Positions 41,945-53,926 of a stretch of 64,000 nucleotides of DNA are shown one piece after another. Each line of letters begins with the position of its first letter. The stretch's first letter is position 1. A program made the position numbers and the translations under genes. This DNA is from Mesomycoplasma ovipneumoniae ATCC 29419. GTDB taxonomy: Bacteria; Bacillota_I; Bacilli_A; Mycoplasmatales; Metamycoplasmataceae. The notes under the pieces are model-generated. The model did not search any database and was not told where the DNA came from. It worked only from the letters and a program-made list of their open reading frames with translations. The stretch covers positions 62,001-126,000 of the forward strand of contig NZ_CP118522.1 in NCBI RefSeq assembly GCF_028885435.1, written 5' to 3'.

Positions 41945-42021
41945 TGGCGATCACGAGAGGATTCGAACCTCTGACCACAAGCTTAGAAGGCTCGTGCTCT
42001 ATCCTACTGAGCTACGTGACC
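41945..42021 (-). tRNA. tRNA-Arg (TCT)
   Basis: Stem CGAGC/GCTTG, loop CTTCTAA, anticodon TCT, CCA encoded. Own minus-strand TATAAT at 42032-42037. Confidence 0.92.
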
Positions 42022-42059
42022 ACAATTTACAATTATACCACTTTTTTAATAAAAAGATT

Positions 42060-42065
42060 TATAAT
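42060..42065 (+). promoter_or_regulatory. -10 element of rbgA, leaderless arrangement
   Basis: TATAAT ends 7 bases before the rbgA ATG, so transcription should begin at or next to the start codon. Divergent from the tRNA promoter at 42032-42037. Confidence 0.55.
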
Positions 42066-42072
42066 TTATTGC

Positions 42073-42891
42073 ATGAAAATAAATTGATTTCCAGGCCATA
42101 TGGCAAAAAGCATAAATGACATAGAAAATAAAGCGCGAATAGCAGATCTTTTTATTTTAGTTGCGGATGGCAGATGCCCTATTTCTAGTCTAAATGAGAA
42201 TTTTTTGCAAATTGCAAAACAAAAAATGACACTAGTAATAGTAACAAAAATTGATCTAGCTGATAAAAATAAATTCACTAAAATAAAAAAATTTTTTACG
42301 GATAAAAAATTTTTTGTTCTCTTTGTAAATTTGCGAGATTATTCAGCTAGATTAGAAATTATATCATATTTAAATAAAATTTTTAAAATAAAACAAGAAA
42401 AAAATTCAACTAAATTTTTTTCGCCAAGTCTAAAATGTTTTGTTGTCGGAGTACCTAACACTGGAAAATCAACGCTAATAAATTTAATCACAAAATCACA
42501 ATTAAAAGTAGGAAACCAACCGGGAATAACGAGAAATAATCAATGAATTAGCTATGATAAATTTCTTTTTCTTGACACCCCAGGTATCCTATTGCCAAAA
42601 ATGGACGATCAAATTTTAGCCGTAAAATTAGCTATTATTGGTTTGATAAGGTGAGAAATTCTAAATATTAGTGACCTTTTTATTGAAGCATACAAAATAA
42701 TTTCTGAACAATATCCAAATTTCATAACAGATTTAGAACTAAAACCCTCGCTAATTGATTCAGAAATTGAAGAAAACTTGTTGATTTTATGCAAAAATAA
42801 AAATTTTATAAATAAAAGCGGTCTAGATTTGCCTCGTTGCCGAAAGTGATTTTTAATGCATATTGGCAAACAAAAAATTACACTAGATTAA
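42073..42891 (+). CDS. rbgA: Ribosome biogenesis GTPase A (YlqF/RbgA)
   Basis: Circularly permuted GTPase that matures the 50S subunit. 272 aa. Order of motifs is permuted as expected: G4 VTKIDLAD near residue 59, then G1 GVPNTGKST near 125, G2 QPGITR, G3 DTPGI near 167. N-terminal FPGHMAKS is the family hallmark. Four TGA-Trp. Confidence 0.93.
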
Positions 42892-43206
42892 TTTTTTAAG
42901 ATAATTAAAGTTCATTAAAAAAATTTTTTTAGAATAGTTAATTTTTAAAAATATCTAAATTATTGTGTTAATTTAGGTACAAAAACGGGGCGTTTTTCTT
43001 GCTTTTGTGACCCAAAAGCAAGTTTATTATTTTAGATTTTAACTTTATGCTTTTTAGGTTTTTTACTTTTAGAACTAAAAGAAGTCTATAAAATGGTTGC
43101 TTAAAATGCTAATGAGTTTTTACCACAAACTATAAACAAAAAATTATTTGTCTGATTTTTCTACTAATTTAAACTTATATATGGTTTTTTCTTTTGCGTT
43201 TTCTTT
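42892..43206. other. Intergenic, two hairpins, no gene
   Basis: CTTGCTTTTG/CAAAAGCAAG (42999-43023, 10 bp stem, 5-base loop) followed by TTTATTATTTT is a likely terminator for rbgA and possibly for the opposite strand. A second smaller pair AAAACG/CGTTTT precedes it. Nothing else is recognisable. Confidence 0.6.
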
Positions 43207-44658
43207 TTATTTTTCTTCATACTTATCTAAATAATTGTTTTTTAAATCTTCCATTAGTTCAAGTCGACTAACGTTTTTATCAAAAACAATGCTTTTATTC
43301 TTAGGAAAAGCCAAGATTTGGAAGGCAACTTTCTCAAAACTAGATTCAGGAATTGTATTAAAATTTAGTGTTAAATCCGTCTCAAAAATTGTTGTCAAAA
43401 AAATATTATTATTTTCTGTTTTTCTAAAAACCAATTTTTCTCATTCAGCCCTTTTTGAAAAATTAGTAGGGGGCGATATGGGCTGGAGGACTGTTCCCCA
43501 AAATCGTTCATAACCAATTCGTTCCCAAGTTTCGTAAATAAAAATATTATTATTTTTCAGAAATTCATCAAGTTTTTCGCCGTTTAGAAATTTTTGTTCA
43601 AAATCAGAAATTAGATCATTTTGGTCAATTTTTAATTTAGGATCTAATTTTGAAATTCGGTCGATAATTGTTGTTTTAAATTCGTTAATATTTCTAATAA
43701 TTGCATGTTTTTTTGGTAAAAAACTGTTAGATCAAGGATTAATTTTATTTGTAATTAAATCAAGAATTTTTGGCTTTAAAGTTTTAATATTATTAATTTC
43801 TTGGCTAAAATCGATAATTTTAAACATAAAAGAGGGGGATAAACCGCTAATCTCGTTTTTTGACAAATTGTACTTTTTTGCGAGTTTATTATAAATTTTT
43901 CTAGCTTCTGTTTCAATTAATATTTTCTTCTTTTCATAATCTATAATTTTATCATTATCACCAGCATAAATTTTTTCATCAATATCCCTAAAGGTGATTG
44001 TTTTATTTTTAGGGTAGACTATAACATTAAAAAAAGGCGAATCATCAAAAACTACAGTGGGTTGAACTAATTCTCCTTCTTTAACAAAATCTGGTACAAA
44101 TCTTGTTGCTATAATGTTTGAAGAACCATTTTTTTCAAAATAATAGTAGGTAACACGAGTTGGTCTTGAATATCTGACACGTTCGCGTATTATAATATTA
44201 TTTTTTTCTAAGACTTTTTCAAGAAGTTCTCCTTTTAGAAATTTGTCTTCAAATTCTGACTTGAGTTCAGAAGTATTCATTTTGGCAAAATTAGGATTAT
44301 TTTTTATAATTTCTTCAGTTCTATCAACAATATTTTTTTGAAATTGTTCGAGGTTTTCAATTGTTATTCTACTTTGTTCGCCAAGGAATAAAAATTTGTC
44401 TCGCTGCTTTTCGGGTTGATTATAAAACAGATTTAAGGCTGAAAAAGTTCCGTTTTTTGCATTAAATTCTTCATAATGCTTTGCTAGTAAATTTAAAAAA
44501 TAGTGAGAATTATAATTTTTTGGATTGTTAATTCCGTCATCTTTGTTAAAAATTTCTTTATTAATAAAATGAATTAAATTTCCGCAGGAAGTTAAAAAAA
44601 ATGCCGGAATTAAAAGGGTTGTTCCCAAAAATTTAGTGAGAATTAGTTTATTTTTCAT
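43207..44658 (-). CDS. Lipoprotein of the amplified subtilase/lipoprotein locus, unit A
   Basis: 483 aa. Signal peptide with lipobox FLTSCG (Cys near 25), so surface-anchored. No known domain. Two similar halves can be sensed: each has a KFLKGE/QKFLNGE-type segment followed by NNIxIxE and an FFNVIVYPKNKT or FQILAFPKNKS strand, suggesting an internal duplication (residues ~120-250 and ~340-470). Residues 1-308 are almost identical to unit B. Its upstream protease gene is reduced to a tail. Confidence 0.75.
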
Positions 44659-44740
44659 TATTAACCAAATAAGAAAGCGCTAATTTATCTTCAACAGAAT
44701 TATCAAAAGTTACAGATTTAAATTTTTTGGCATAAAGCCC
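44648..44740 (-). pseudogene. Tail of a deleted subtilase, unit A
   Basis: Encodes the final ~30 residues of the subtilase (DNSVEDKLALSYLVNNEK-like), then joins abruptly to the sequence that lies upstream of the intact subtilase start (CCCAATTAAAATTATTTATA). A clean internal deletion of ~2 kb from the duplicated unit. The interval 44741-45163 has no gene and matches 48732-49166. Confidence 0.75.
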
Positions 44741-45163
44741 CCAATTAAAATTATTTATAAAAATTATAACATGTTTTATGTTTTTAATTTAATTATATTC
44801 ATTTTATTATCACTTTAATTTTTTTATTGAAAACCCGACTTCTACTTTTAAATAAATATTTTATCATTATACTTTATTAACAAATTATTACTAATAATCA
44901 TGACCCTTATTTATTAATAATTTTTAATATTCTAAAAAATTTTAAAATTCCACAATAAATTATTGACCTTTTGCCATAAAAAAGAAAACAAAATTAAACC
45001 AGACCCTTAAAAGTTACTTTTCATATAAAAGCCCAAGTTTTATATTAGGTAAATTATTTATCCAAATCCTTTAAAATGAACATGAGAGAAAAAATTAGCA
45101 AAAGTGGTGCAGTCAAAGTCATAGAAAAAAACTATTTGTCTGATTTTTTCTACTAATTTAAAC

Positions 45164-46642
45164 TTATGTGTGTTTTATTGCTATTTTTTTGTCTTTTTCT
45201 TCATACTTATCTAAATAATTGTTTTTTAAATCCTCAATTAGTTCAAGTCGGCTAAGGTTTTTATCAAAAACAATATTCTTATCCTTAGGAAAAGCCAGAA
45301 TTTGGAAAGCCACTTTATCAAAACTAGATTCAGGACTTCTAACAAAATTTAGTGTTAAATCCGTTTCAAAAATTGTTGTCAAAAAAATATTATTATCTTC
45401 TGTTTTTCTAAGAAGTAATTTTTCTCATTCCACCCTTTTTGGATAATTATTAGGATCCGGTATACTATGGGGAACCCATCTTCAAAATGATTCATAACCA
45501 ATTCGTTCCCAAGTTTCGTAAATAAAAATATTATTATTTTTTAGAAATTCATCAAGTTTCTTGCCGTCAAGAAATTTTTGTTCAAAATCAGAAATTAAAT
45601 CATTTTGGTCAAGTTTTAATTTAGGATCCAATTTTGAAATTCGGTCAATAATTGTTGTTTTAAATTCGTCAATATTTTTAATAATTGCGTGTTTTTTGGG
45701 TAAAAAACTGTTAGATCAAGGATTAATTTTATCTGTAATTAAATCAAGAATTTTTGGCTTTAAGGTTTTAATATTATTAATTTCTTGGCTAAAATCGATA
45801 ATAATAGACATAAAAGAGGGGGAAGAAGTGCTAATCTCGTTTTTTGACAAATTGTACTTTTTTGCGAGTTTATTATGAATTTTTCTAGCTTCTGTTTCAA
45901 TTAATATTTTCTCCTTTTCATAATCTATAATTTTATCATTATCACCAGCATAAATTTTTTCATCAATGTCCCTAAAGATGATTGTTTTATTTTTAGGGTA
46001 GACTATAACATTAAAAAAAGGCGAATCATCAAAAACTACAGCGGGTTCAATTAATTTCGAATCTATAACAAAATCTGGTACAAATCTTGTGGCTGTAATG
46101 TTTGAAGAACCATTTTCTTCAAAATAATAGTAGGTAACACGAGTTGGTCTTGAATATCTGACACGTTCGCGTATTATAATATTATTTTTTTCTAAGACTT
46201 TTTCAAGAAGTTCTCCTTTTAGAAATTTGTCCTCAAATTCTGACTTGAGTTCAGAAGTATTCATTTTGGTAAAATTAGGATTATTTTTTATAATTTCTTC
46301 AGTTCTATCAACAATATTTTTTTGAAATTGTTCGAGGTTTTCAATTGTTATTCTACTTTGTTCGCCAAGGAATAAAAATTTGTCTCGCTGCTTTTCGGGT
46401 TGATTATAAAACAGATTTAAGGCTGAAAAAGTTCCGTTTTTTGCATTAAATTCTTCATAATGCTTTGCTAGTAAATTTAAAAAATAGTGAGAATTGTAAT
46501 TTTGGGGATTGTTAATTCCGTCATCTTTGTTAAAAATTTGTTTATTAATAAAATGAATTAAATTTCCGCAGGAAGTTAAAAAAAATGCCGGAATTAAAAG
46601 AGTTGTTCCCAAAAATTTACTAAGAATTAGTTTATTTTTCAT
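45164..46642 (-). CDS. Lipoprotein, unit B
   Basis: 492 aa. Same lipobox and layout as unit A, about ten substitutions in the first 308 residues, more in the C-terminal half (RRWVPHSIPDPNNY replaces the A-unit patch) and an extra KDKKIAIKHT tail. The ATG lies inside the end of the subtilase gene (overlap 11 bases), so translation is coupled to the protease. Confidence 0.75.
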
Positions 46643-48731
46643 TATTAACCAAATAAGAAAGTGCTAATTTATCTTCAACAGAATTATCGAAAATTACAGA
46701 TTTAAATTTTTTGACATAAAGCCGGTAGTAGCCTGATTTTTTTGCTTTGAAATTGATTAATTCATCATTGCTTTTAGAGCTTGTTGACCAAGAAACATCA
46801 ACTCAATTATTATTTGAATCAAGTTTTTGCAAATACAAATCATAATCTGAAACAAAATTGCCATTTTGATTTTTTTTAGTAGTTTCTAGCTTTAAACGTT
46901 CAGAATTAATATGTGTTTCAGACCATTTGTCAAAGTCATTTTTATGTTGGTTCATCTTAGATTTTGCATCTAAAATAGCAGCGGCGCCTGCAACTGGTAA
47001 ACCAACCGGAGTAAAAGGTGTTAAAAATCATCATCAACTTACGTAGCTGCTCTCGTTAGGCGCAGCTACTTTATTCTTTAAAAGACCAGCATTAAACATT
47101 CAAGACAAAGAAGCCTTAATTTTGTCGTTTGAATTTACTCAGAATGGTTTGCTAGTAAAAATTGTTTCCTGGTCTGATTTTTTTTGGTCACTAATAAAGT
47201 AGGTATTTTCACTAGCTTTTAACATATTTTTAAAATCGGGAGTGCCTGAGCCATATTTTTCAAAATAACCACTTCGCTTTATAGTTAAATCGCTATAATC
47301 TGGGGAAATTGCCGAAGCAGATAAAATCGCTTTTAATGCTATTAGTCTATTGTCATCATTATCTAAATTTGGTTTTTCTCTTAGGAATGTTGATATTAAA
47401 CCAGTGACAATAGGGGCAGCAAAACTAGTTCCTCTAACAAAACGATCCTTAAAATTAGTAACAGGATTATAAATCCGTCCGGGAGCGACGACTAAAGGTT
47501 TAGCCAATTCATAATATTCTTGGCCAGTTTTATAATTTGAATAGTCAGCAATTTTGTTTTTCGCAATTTTTCAAGGCTCAGAATTATCATCGAGTGCGCC
47601 AACAACTATAGAATTTAAAGATAAACTTTTCTTATCTATTCAAGGGTGGTCTTCATATTTCTCATCAGAATATTCCCTTGCACCGTTACCAGCTGCAAAA
47701 ACGTTAATAACACCATATTTTCTTGCTAAAAAATCAAGAAAAAAGGCGTCTTCTTTATAATCGTAAAAATCTTTCCCTGTGGCCCCATAACTGTGATTTA
47801 TTACCCTAACATTATTGGTTTCAACCATTCATTCAATTGCTTTTTGTCACTGACTGTTAGTAGTAAATATAGACAAATAGGAAGTTGACTTGGTATCAAT
47901 GCCTAGTTTACTACCTAATATTAATGATACTAAAGTTGAATGATATGGTTCGTTTTCATCATACTTCGTTGTAATTGGTTTAATTCACTTATTAGTAGAT
48001 CCCAAGTCGTTAATATGAATGTTATTATCATTAAAATAACTCTTAAAATTATAGTTAAATTCATCCTCAACTTCAATTGCACCAACTTTTGTTTGTGGTG
48101 TTTTATAAGTTGATTTATCCTTTTTAGCCTGTTCTTCAAAATTAACAATCTTAATATTTTTTGACATTGATTCTTTAAACTTGTCAAATCCACTTTTAGG
48201 TAAATATTTAGATAAATAATAGTTGTAACCATTTAGAAATTGATCATTATAATGAAACCAACTTAAAGGCTTTGTTTTTTTATTTCCTTCATTTTTATAT
48301 ACGATGTAACGACTAATGAATGAGTTTTCTATTGAATTTTTTACAAAAAACTCTCTATCATTCTCGGTATCAAAATAAAACCATACAATTGGTAATATTT
48401 TACTACTCTTCACTTCTTTGAATTTTAATCCTGATTTTTCTATTTTTTTAATAAATTCAAGATTAAAATTGCTTATTTCTTTAGACTCAGTACTCAAGAA
48501 ATTAGGGTTTAATAGTAGTTTTAATTCGAATTGATTATCAAAATCATCAATTTTTGCCGAGTTACTTAACTGTTTTGCAAAAGGCTCTCTTATATCAATT
48601 TTATTACTAAAATTTGAAGAATATCAATATTTTTTAGTATCAAAATTTATAAGAAAAGAGTGATATATTAAAAAAATTGATGGCCAAAACACCAATAATA
48701 AAATTATTTTTTTAAATTTCGCTAATTTCAT
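46632..48731 (-). CDS. Subtilisin-like serine protease, membrane-anchored (S8)
   Basis: 699 aa, rebuilt through TGA-Trp. N-terminal hydrophobic helix (IILLLVFWPSIFLIYHSFLI) and a second possible helix near the C-terminus (FLTPFTPVGLPVAGAAAIL). S8 landmarks: His in EPYHSTLVSLILG, oxyanion Asn in VFAAGNGA, Ser in RGTSFAAP. The catalytic Asp strand reads VGAIEVEDEF, i.e. Glu in the usual Asp position, so activity is uncertain. Upstream ~240 residues act as a prodomain-like region. Paired with the lipoprotein downstream; cell-surface processing of host or own proteins is inferred. Confidence 0.85.
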
Positions 48732-49166
48732 TTTTCACACCCAATTAAAATTATTTATAAAAATTATAACATCTTTTGGCTTTTTAATTTAATTATATTC
48801 ATTTTATTATCACTTTAATTTTTTTATTGAAAACCCAAACTCTACTTTTAAATAAATATTTTATCATTATACTTTTATTAACGAATTATGACTAATAATC
48901 ATGAGCTTTATTTATTAATAATTTTCAATATTCTAAAAAATTTTAAAATTCTCACAATAAATTATTGACCTTTTGCCACATAAAAGAAAATAAAATTAAA
49001 CCAAACCCTTAAAAGTTACTTGTCATATAAAAGCACAAGTTTTTATATGAGGTAAATTATTCGTCCAAATCTTTTAAAATGAGCATGCTAGAAAAAATTA
49101 ACAAAAGTGGTGCAGTCAAAATCATAGAAAAAAATTATTTGTCTGATTTTTTCTACTAATTTAAAC
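48732..49166. repeat. Duplicated intergenic segment of the amplified locus
   Basis: No gene. About 430 bases matching 44741-45163 at high identity, containing the subtilase promoter side (ATTATAACAT) and a stretch after the next lipoprotein's stop. Marks the unit borders of the tandem amplification. Confidence 0.75.
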
Positions 49167-50654
49167 TTATACGTAGTTTTTTGCTATTTGTTTGTCTTTT
49201 TCTTCATACTTATCTAAATAATTGTTTTTTAAATCCTCGATTAGTTCAAGTCGGCTAACGTTTTTATCAAAAACGATATTCTTATTCTTAGGAAAAGCCA
49301 TGATTTGGAAGGCAACTTTCTCAAAACTAGATTCAAGGCTTCTAACAAAATTTAGTGTTAAATCCGTTTGAAAAATTGCTGTCAAAAAAATATTATTATT
49401 TTCTGTTTTTCTAAGAATCAATTTTTCTCTTTCAGTCCTTTTTGAAAAATTAGCAGGGGGCGATATAGGGTGGAGAACACTTCCTCAAAATGGTTCATAA
49501 CCAATTCGCTCTCAAGTTTCGTAAATAAAAATATTATTATTTTTTAGAAATTCATTAAGTTTTTCGCCTTTTAGAAATTTCTGTTCAAAATCAGAAATTA
49601 GATCATTTTGGTCAATTTTTAATTTAGGATCCAATTTTAAAATTCGATCAATAATTGTTGTCTTAAATTCTTCAATATTTTTAATAATTGCGTGTTTTTT
49701 GGGTAGAAAACTATTAGATCAAGGATTGATTTTATTTGTAATTAAATCAAGAATTTTTGGCTTTAAAGTTTTAATATTATTAATTTTTCGGCTAAAATTG
49801 ATAATAATAGACATAAAAAAGGGGGAAGAAGTACTAATCTTGTTTTTTGGCAAATTATACTTTTTTGCGAGTTTATTATAAATTTTTCTAGCTTCTGTTT
49901 CAATTAATATTTTCCTTTTTTTCTGTTCTTTATAATCTATAATGTTATCATTATCGTCGGTGTAAATTCCTTCGTCAATGTCCCTAAAGGTGATTGTTTT
50001 ATTTTTAGGGTAGACTATAACATTAAAAAAAGGCGAATCTTTAAAAACTACATCGGGTTGTTCTAATTCTCCTTCTATAACATAATCTGGTATAAATCTT
50101 GTGGCTATAATGTTTGAAGAACCATTTTCTTCAAAATAATAGTAGCTAACACGACTTGGCTTTCAATATCTACCATGTTCGTTTATTATAATATTGCTTT
50201 TTTCTAAGACTTTTTCAAGAAGTTCTCCTTTTAGAAATTTGTCTTCAAATTCTGACTTGAGTCCAGAAGTATTAACATTTGCAAAATTAGGATTATTTTT
50301 TATAATTTCTTCAGTTCTATCAACTATATTTTTTTGAAATTGTTCTAAGTTTTCAATTATTAGATCATCAGGTTCGCGAAGGAATCAAATGTTGTCCCGT
50401 TGTTTTTCGGGTTGATTATAAAACAGATTTAGGGCTGAAAAAGTACCGTTTTTTGTATTAAATTCTTCATAATGTTTTGCTAGTAAATTTAAAAAATAGT
50501 AAGAATTGTAATTTTCTGGATTGTTAATTCCGTCATCTATGTTAAAAATCTGTTTAGTAATAAAAGTAATTAAATTTCCACAGGAAGTTAAAAAAAATGC
50601 CGGAATTAAAAGAATTGTTCCCAAAAATTTAGTAAGAATTAGTTTATTTTTCAT
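49167..50654 (-). CDS. Lipoprotein, unit C (most diverged)
   Basis: 495 aa from the second Met, matching the start in units A and B. Lipobox FLTSCG kept. Diverged patches: NIWFLREPDDLI replaces KFLFLGEQSRIT, and DYKEQKKRKIL has three extra residues. Frame is intact. Preceded by a decayed subtilase rather than a working one. Confidence 0.72.
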
Positions 50655-50965
50655 CATTAACCAAATAAGGAAGTGCTAATTTATCTTCAACAGAATTATC
50701 AAAAGTTACAAATTTAAATTTTTTGACATAAATCTGATAGTAACCTGCTTTTTCTGCTTTTTCTAATTTCTTTTAGTTTCCAATAAAGTAAGTATTTTTG
50801 CTAGCTTTTAACATATTTTTAAAATTAGGAGTGCCTGACCGATGCTTTTCAAATCTTCAAAATAACCAATTTTGTTTTTGGTTAAATCACTATGATCTGC
50901 AAAAATTGCCAAAACAGATAAAATTGGTTGTTACCTTCATTAAATTCTCCTTATAATTTGTTCTT
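50645..50965 (-). pseudogene. Decayed subtilase, unit C
   Basis: On the minus strand a good start (TATAATTTG promoter, AAGGAGAATTT, ATG at about 50940) encodes only ~17 residues before TAG. Fragments of the subtilase C-terminal region follow (GTPNFKNMLKASKNTYFIG, and the final DNSVEDKLALPYLVN part). The catalytic domain is gone. Region 50966-51121 holds nothing recognisable. Confidence 0.65.
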
Positions 50966-51121
50966 ATATTTTTAACAAATTATATCATGATCTTCAAAAA
51001 CAAGAAAGTAAAAAATAAAAAAATATAATTTCATAATATTTTGTAAAAAAATTATATTTTTTTATTTTAACAGTTGTCTATATTTATAAATTAATAAATT
51101 TATATAAAGTAGCACTAATCC

Positions 51122-51625
51122 CTATAAAATTCCAATGACATCATCAAGATCAAAAAATCCAAAATCCCTGCTGTCGCTACTGTTTTCTAAATTATCACCA
51201 ACACCAAAAAATTTATTTTCAGGCACTACTCCATTGAACAAAAAAGTTGCACTTTTGATAAAAGTTGCAACTTTTTTATCATTTATGTAAATTTCATTTT
51301 CTTTAACAGTTATTTTATCACCTGGCAGACCTAAAATCCTTTTAATTAAAACTATTTCTTTGTAATTAAAAGCGACAATATCGTTTCTTTTTGGTGATTT
51401 TACCCTATTAATAAAAATTTTTTGCCCGTGTTGAAGAGTTGGGAACATCGAGTTACCTTCAACATCAACTAACCTAAAAATAAAAGTAAAAAGAATAAAA
51501 ACTGTTAGGGCAATTGAAAAGACTAAAGCTGACAAAACAAATAAAAAAGTTTTTTTATTAAAAAATTTTTTCTTTGGCTTATCAGTTACAAAATTATTTT
51601 TTTCCATAGTTGAATCATTTTTCAT
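51122..51625 (-). CDS. lepB: Signal peptidase I
   Basis: Cuts signal peptides outside the membrane. 167 aa; one N-terminal membrane helix (TFLFVLSALVFSIALTVFIL). Box B GNSMFPTLQHG holds the Ser nucleophile, box D VLIKRILGLPGD the Lys base, box E DNLENSSDSRDFG. Start at 51625 or the Met six codons later. Relevant to the many lipoprotein/secreted genes nearby, though lipoproteins use LspA instead. Confidence 0.92.
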   Translation of the reverse strand: MKNDSTMEKNNFVTDKPKKKFFNKKTFLFVLSALVFSIALTVFILFTFIFRLVDVEGNSMFPTLQHGQKIFINRVKSPKRNDIVAFNYKEIVLIKRILGLPGDKITVKENEIYINDKKVATFIKSATFLFNGVVPENKFFGVGDNLENSSDSRDFGFFDLDDVIGIL

Positions 51626-51680
51626 TTAAGTATTACAGGAATAATTATATATAATAGTTGCTTAGCTAAAATTTAATTTG

Positions 51681-52379
51681 TTAAAAAATATTTTTTAGTG
51701 ACAAAATTTCGGCTTGAGACAGTTTACGTTTTTCACCTGGCTTTAAATTTCCAAGTTCAATAGTTGCAAAACTTAATCTTCGGAGCATAAGTACTTTTTT
51801 GGAAACAGATATAAAAATTTTTTTAACATGATGGTTTGAGCCTTGCCAAACTTTGACAATATATGTCCGCGAAGCAACTTTTTGAACTTTTTGAATAGAT
51901 TTTACATTATCTAAATAAATTTCATTGTTATTCAAAAAGTTGATTTCCTCATCATTTAAATTAAAATCAGTTTTGACTAAATATGTTCTCTGGATTTTTG
52001 AACTAGGATGAAGTAATTTATTGCTAGTTTCGCCATCATTTGTTACCAAAATTAGACCAGTTGTTTCAAAATCTAGCCTGCCTACTGGAAACAAATAGGA
52101 ATTTTTATCAAAAAATTCCATTATTATTGGCCTATTTTGTGGATCAGTTCGACTTGTAATATAATTTTTTGGTTTATTTAGCGCATATCAGACGATTTTT
52201 GGTTTTTTATTTATTTTTTGACCGTCAAACTCAACAACATCTAGATCAGAAATTTTTTGGCCTATTTGTGCAAATTTGCCATTAATTTTTATTCGTTTTT
52301 CATTGATTAATATTTCGGCTTTTCGTCTGGAGGCAATTCCCATTTGCGATAAAAATTTATGAATTCTAACTGTTTTCAT
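51681..52379 (-). CDS. rRNA pseudouridine synthase, RluB/RsuA family
   Basis: 232 aa. S4 RNA-binding domain at residues 5-60 (RIHKFLSQMGIASRRKAEILI), then catalytic Asp in VGRLDFETTGLILV near 100 and RRLSFATIELGNLKPGEKR near the end. Two TGA-Trp or fewer. Its start overlaps the sufU end by 14 bases. Exact rRNA target not determinable. Confidence 0.88.
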
Positions 52380-52788
52380 GATTTTTAATTTGTTTTTGCA
52401 ACAAAAACAAAGGAAGGCTAATACAAATTACTCGGTTTGGGTGACTTTTAACCATAAAAAGTGCATTTAAATCTCCTAAAATTGGGATAATTTTTTGAGA
52501 TTTAATCATTTCTTCATAATTTTCAAGCAAAATTTGCGCTTCACTTATGGTTTTATTAATTAAAATTTTTTCAAATAAATAACAACTTGCGAGCAAAAGA
52601 GCACAACCAGAAGCGCAAAATTGTATTTTTTTAATTTTTTGACCAATAATTTCTAAGTCTAACTGAGCCCAATCATCACAGTTATTGTTAATTTCAGAGC
52701 TTGTTGACTTACAAATTCGTTTCTTTTCTTTGAATTTTTCATTAGCTTCGACAATAATATTTCGTCGAAAAATAAAATCATTATACAA
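52366..52788 (-). CDS. sufU: SufU/IscU-like sulfur acceptor or Fe-S scaffold
   Basis: 140 aa. The three family cysteines are visible: NNNCDDW near residue 37, ASGCALLLAS near 60, and NRVICISLP near 123. The canonical P-R-N-G loop before the first Cys is replaced by FKEKKRICKS. Overlaps sufS by 8 bases, so it is the partner of that desulfurase. In a mollicute it may serve tRNA thiolation as much as Fe-S assembly. Confidence 0.8.
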   Translation of the reverse strand: MYNDFIFRRNIIVEANEKFKEKKRICKSTSSEINNNCDDWAQLDLEIIGQKIKKIQFCASGCALLLASCYLFEKILINKTISEAQILLENYEEMIKSQKIIPILGDLNALFMVKSHPNRVICISLPLFLLQKQIKNHENS

Positions 52789-53926
52789 AATCTAAAAACC
52801 TCTTTTCTTCTAAGTTGCCAATCAAGTTGTCAATATCAGCAAAATCATTGTAAAAACCAAGCGAAACTCTGATGAAACTATCATTTTTTAGTACTTTTTT
52901 TAGTAAAGGAACACAAAAATTCCCACTTCGAACATAAATATCGTTATTTCCTAGGTATGATGCAACATCTTGAGCACTAAAACCTTTAATATTGAAAATT
53001 ATAATATGGTCGCCTTTTTTAGAAAAAATTTCAATATCATCAATTTTTTCTAATTTTTCATATAAATAATCGGCCAGAATTTTAATTTTTTTATAAATTG
53101 TTTCAATTCCGATTTCATTTATAAAATCAATAGCAGCATTTAAGCCCCAAATTGCAGCAAAATTTAGTGTTCCGGCTTCAAATTTACGATAATCATTATA
53201 AAAAAGCAAATTTTTGTTGTCAAATTTTCGAATTATGCCCCCTCCAAATTTTACAGGTTCTAGTGACCCCATCAAATATTTTTTTATTGCAAGCACACCT
53301 AATCCAGTTGGTCCGTAAAATTTATTAGAACTAAAAGCCAATGCGTGGCAAAAATTCATACTAACTTTTTGAAAATTTATTGATTGTGTTGCATCATTTA
53401 TTACAAAAGCGCCGTGTTTTATAGCTTTTTCTCAAATTTTAGCTAAATCTAGATCAACTAAAATTGAATTATTTGCCTGACTTAAAGCAATAACAGCTGT
53501 TTTTGGTGAAATTTTGTCAATTATTTTTGTGCTATAAACAATTTTTGCGCCCACCTTTTGAGCAATTTTGACTCAAACAAGTAGATTTGAAGAATGATTT
53601 AAGGGTGATAGTAAAATTTCATCTCCCCTTCTTATGAATTTTTTAATCATGTTGGCAAAAAGATTTATCGATTCTGTTGTTCCAGAAGTAAAAATAATTT
53701 CTTCAGCAAAACCATCAATTAATTTTGCAATTTTTTCGCGAGTTTGGTTTAAAATCTGTAAATTTTCAAAGGCGATTTTTGAATTTGATGAGTGTGTATT
53801 AACGGCACAATTTGTGTAAAAATGGTTAATTTTTTCAATTACAGATATCGGCTTTTGCGTCATTGCTGCTGAATCTAAATAAGTTACTTTATTTAAAAAA
53901 GGAAAAAACTGTTTATAATTAGTCAT
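52781..53926 (-). CDS. sufS: Cysteine desulfurase, SufS/Csd type
   Basis: PLP enzyme that takes sulfur from cysteine. 381 aa; PLP lysine 202 in SSNKFYGPTGLG, catalytic Cys near 328 in VRSGNFCVPLL, N-terminal YLDSAAMTQKP. Three TGA-Trp. Follows tlyA with an 8-base overlap. The set tlyA-sufS-sufU-rluB is one tightly packed unit. Confidence 0.92.

Noticed and set aside
42040..42100. Origin of replication near gyrA/rbgA
   Set aside because: No dnaA, dnaN or cluster of DnaA-box-like sequences was seen anywhere in the window.
43207..48731. MIB-MIP immunoglobulin capture and cleavage system
   Set aside because: MIP proteases are trypsin-like (DUF31-type), whereas the protease here is S8 subtilisin-like, and the lipoproteins show no MIB traits that I can recognise.
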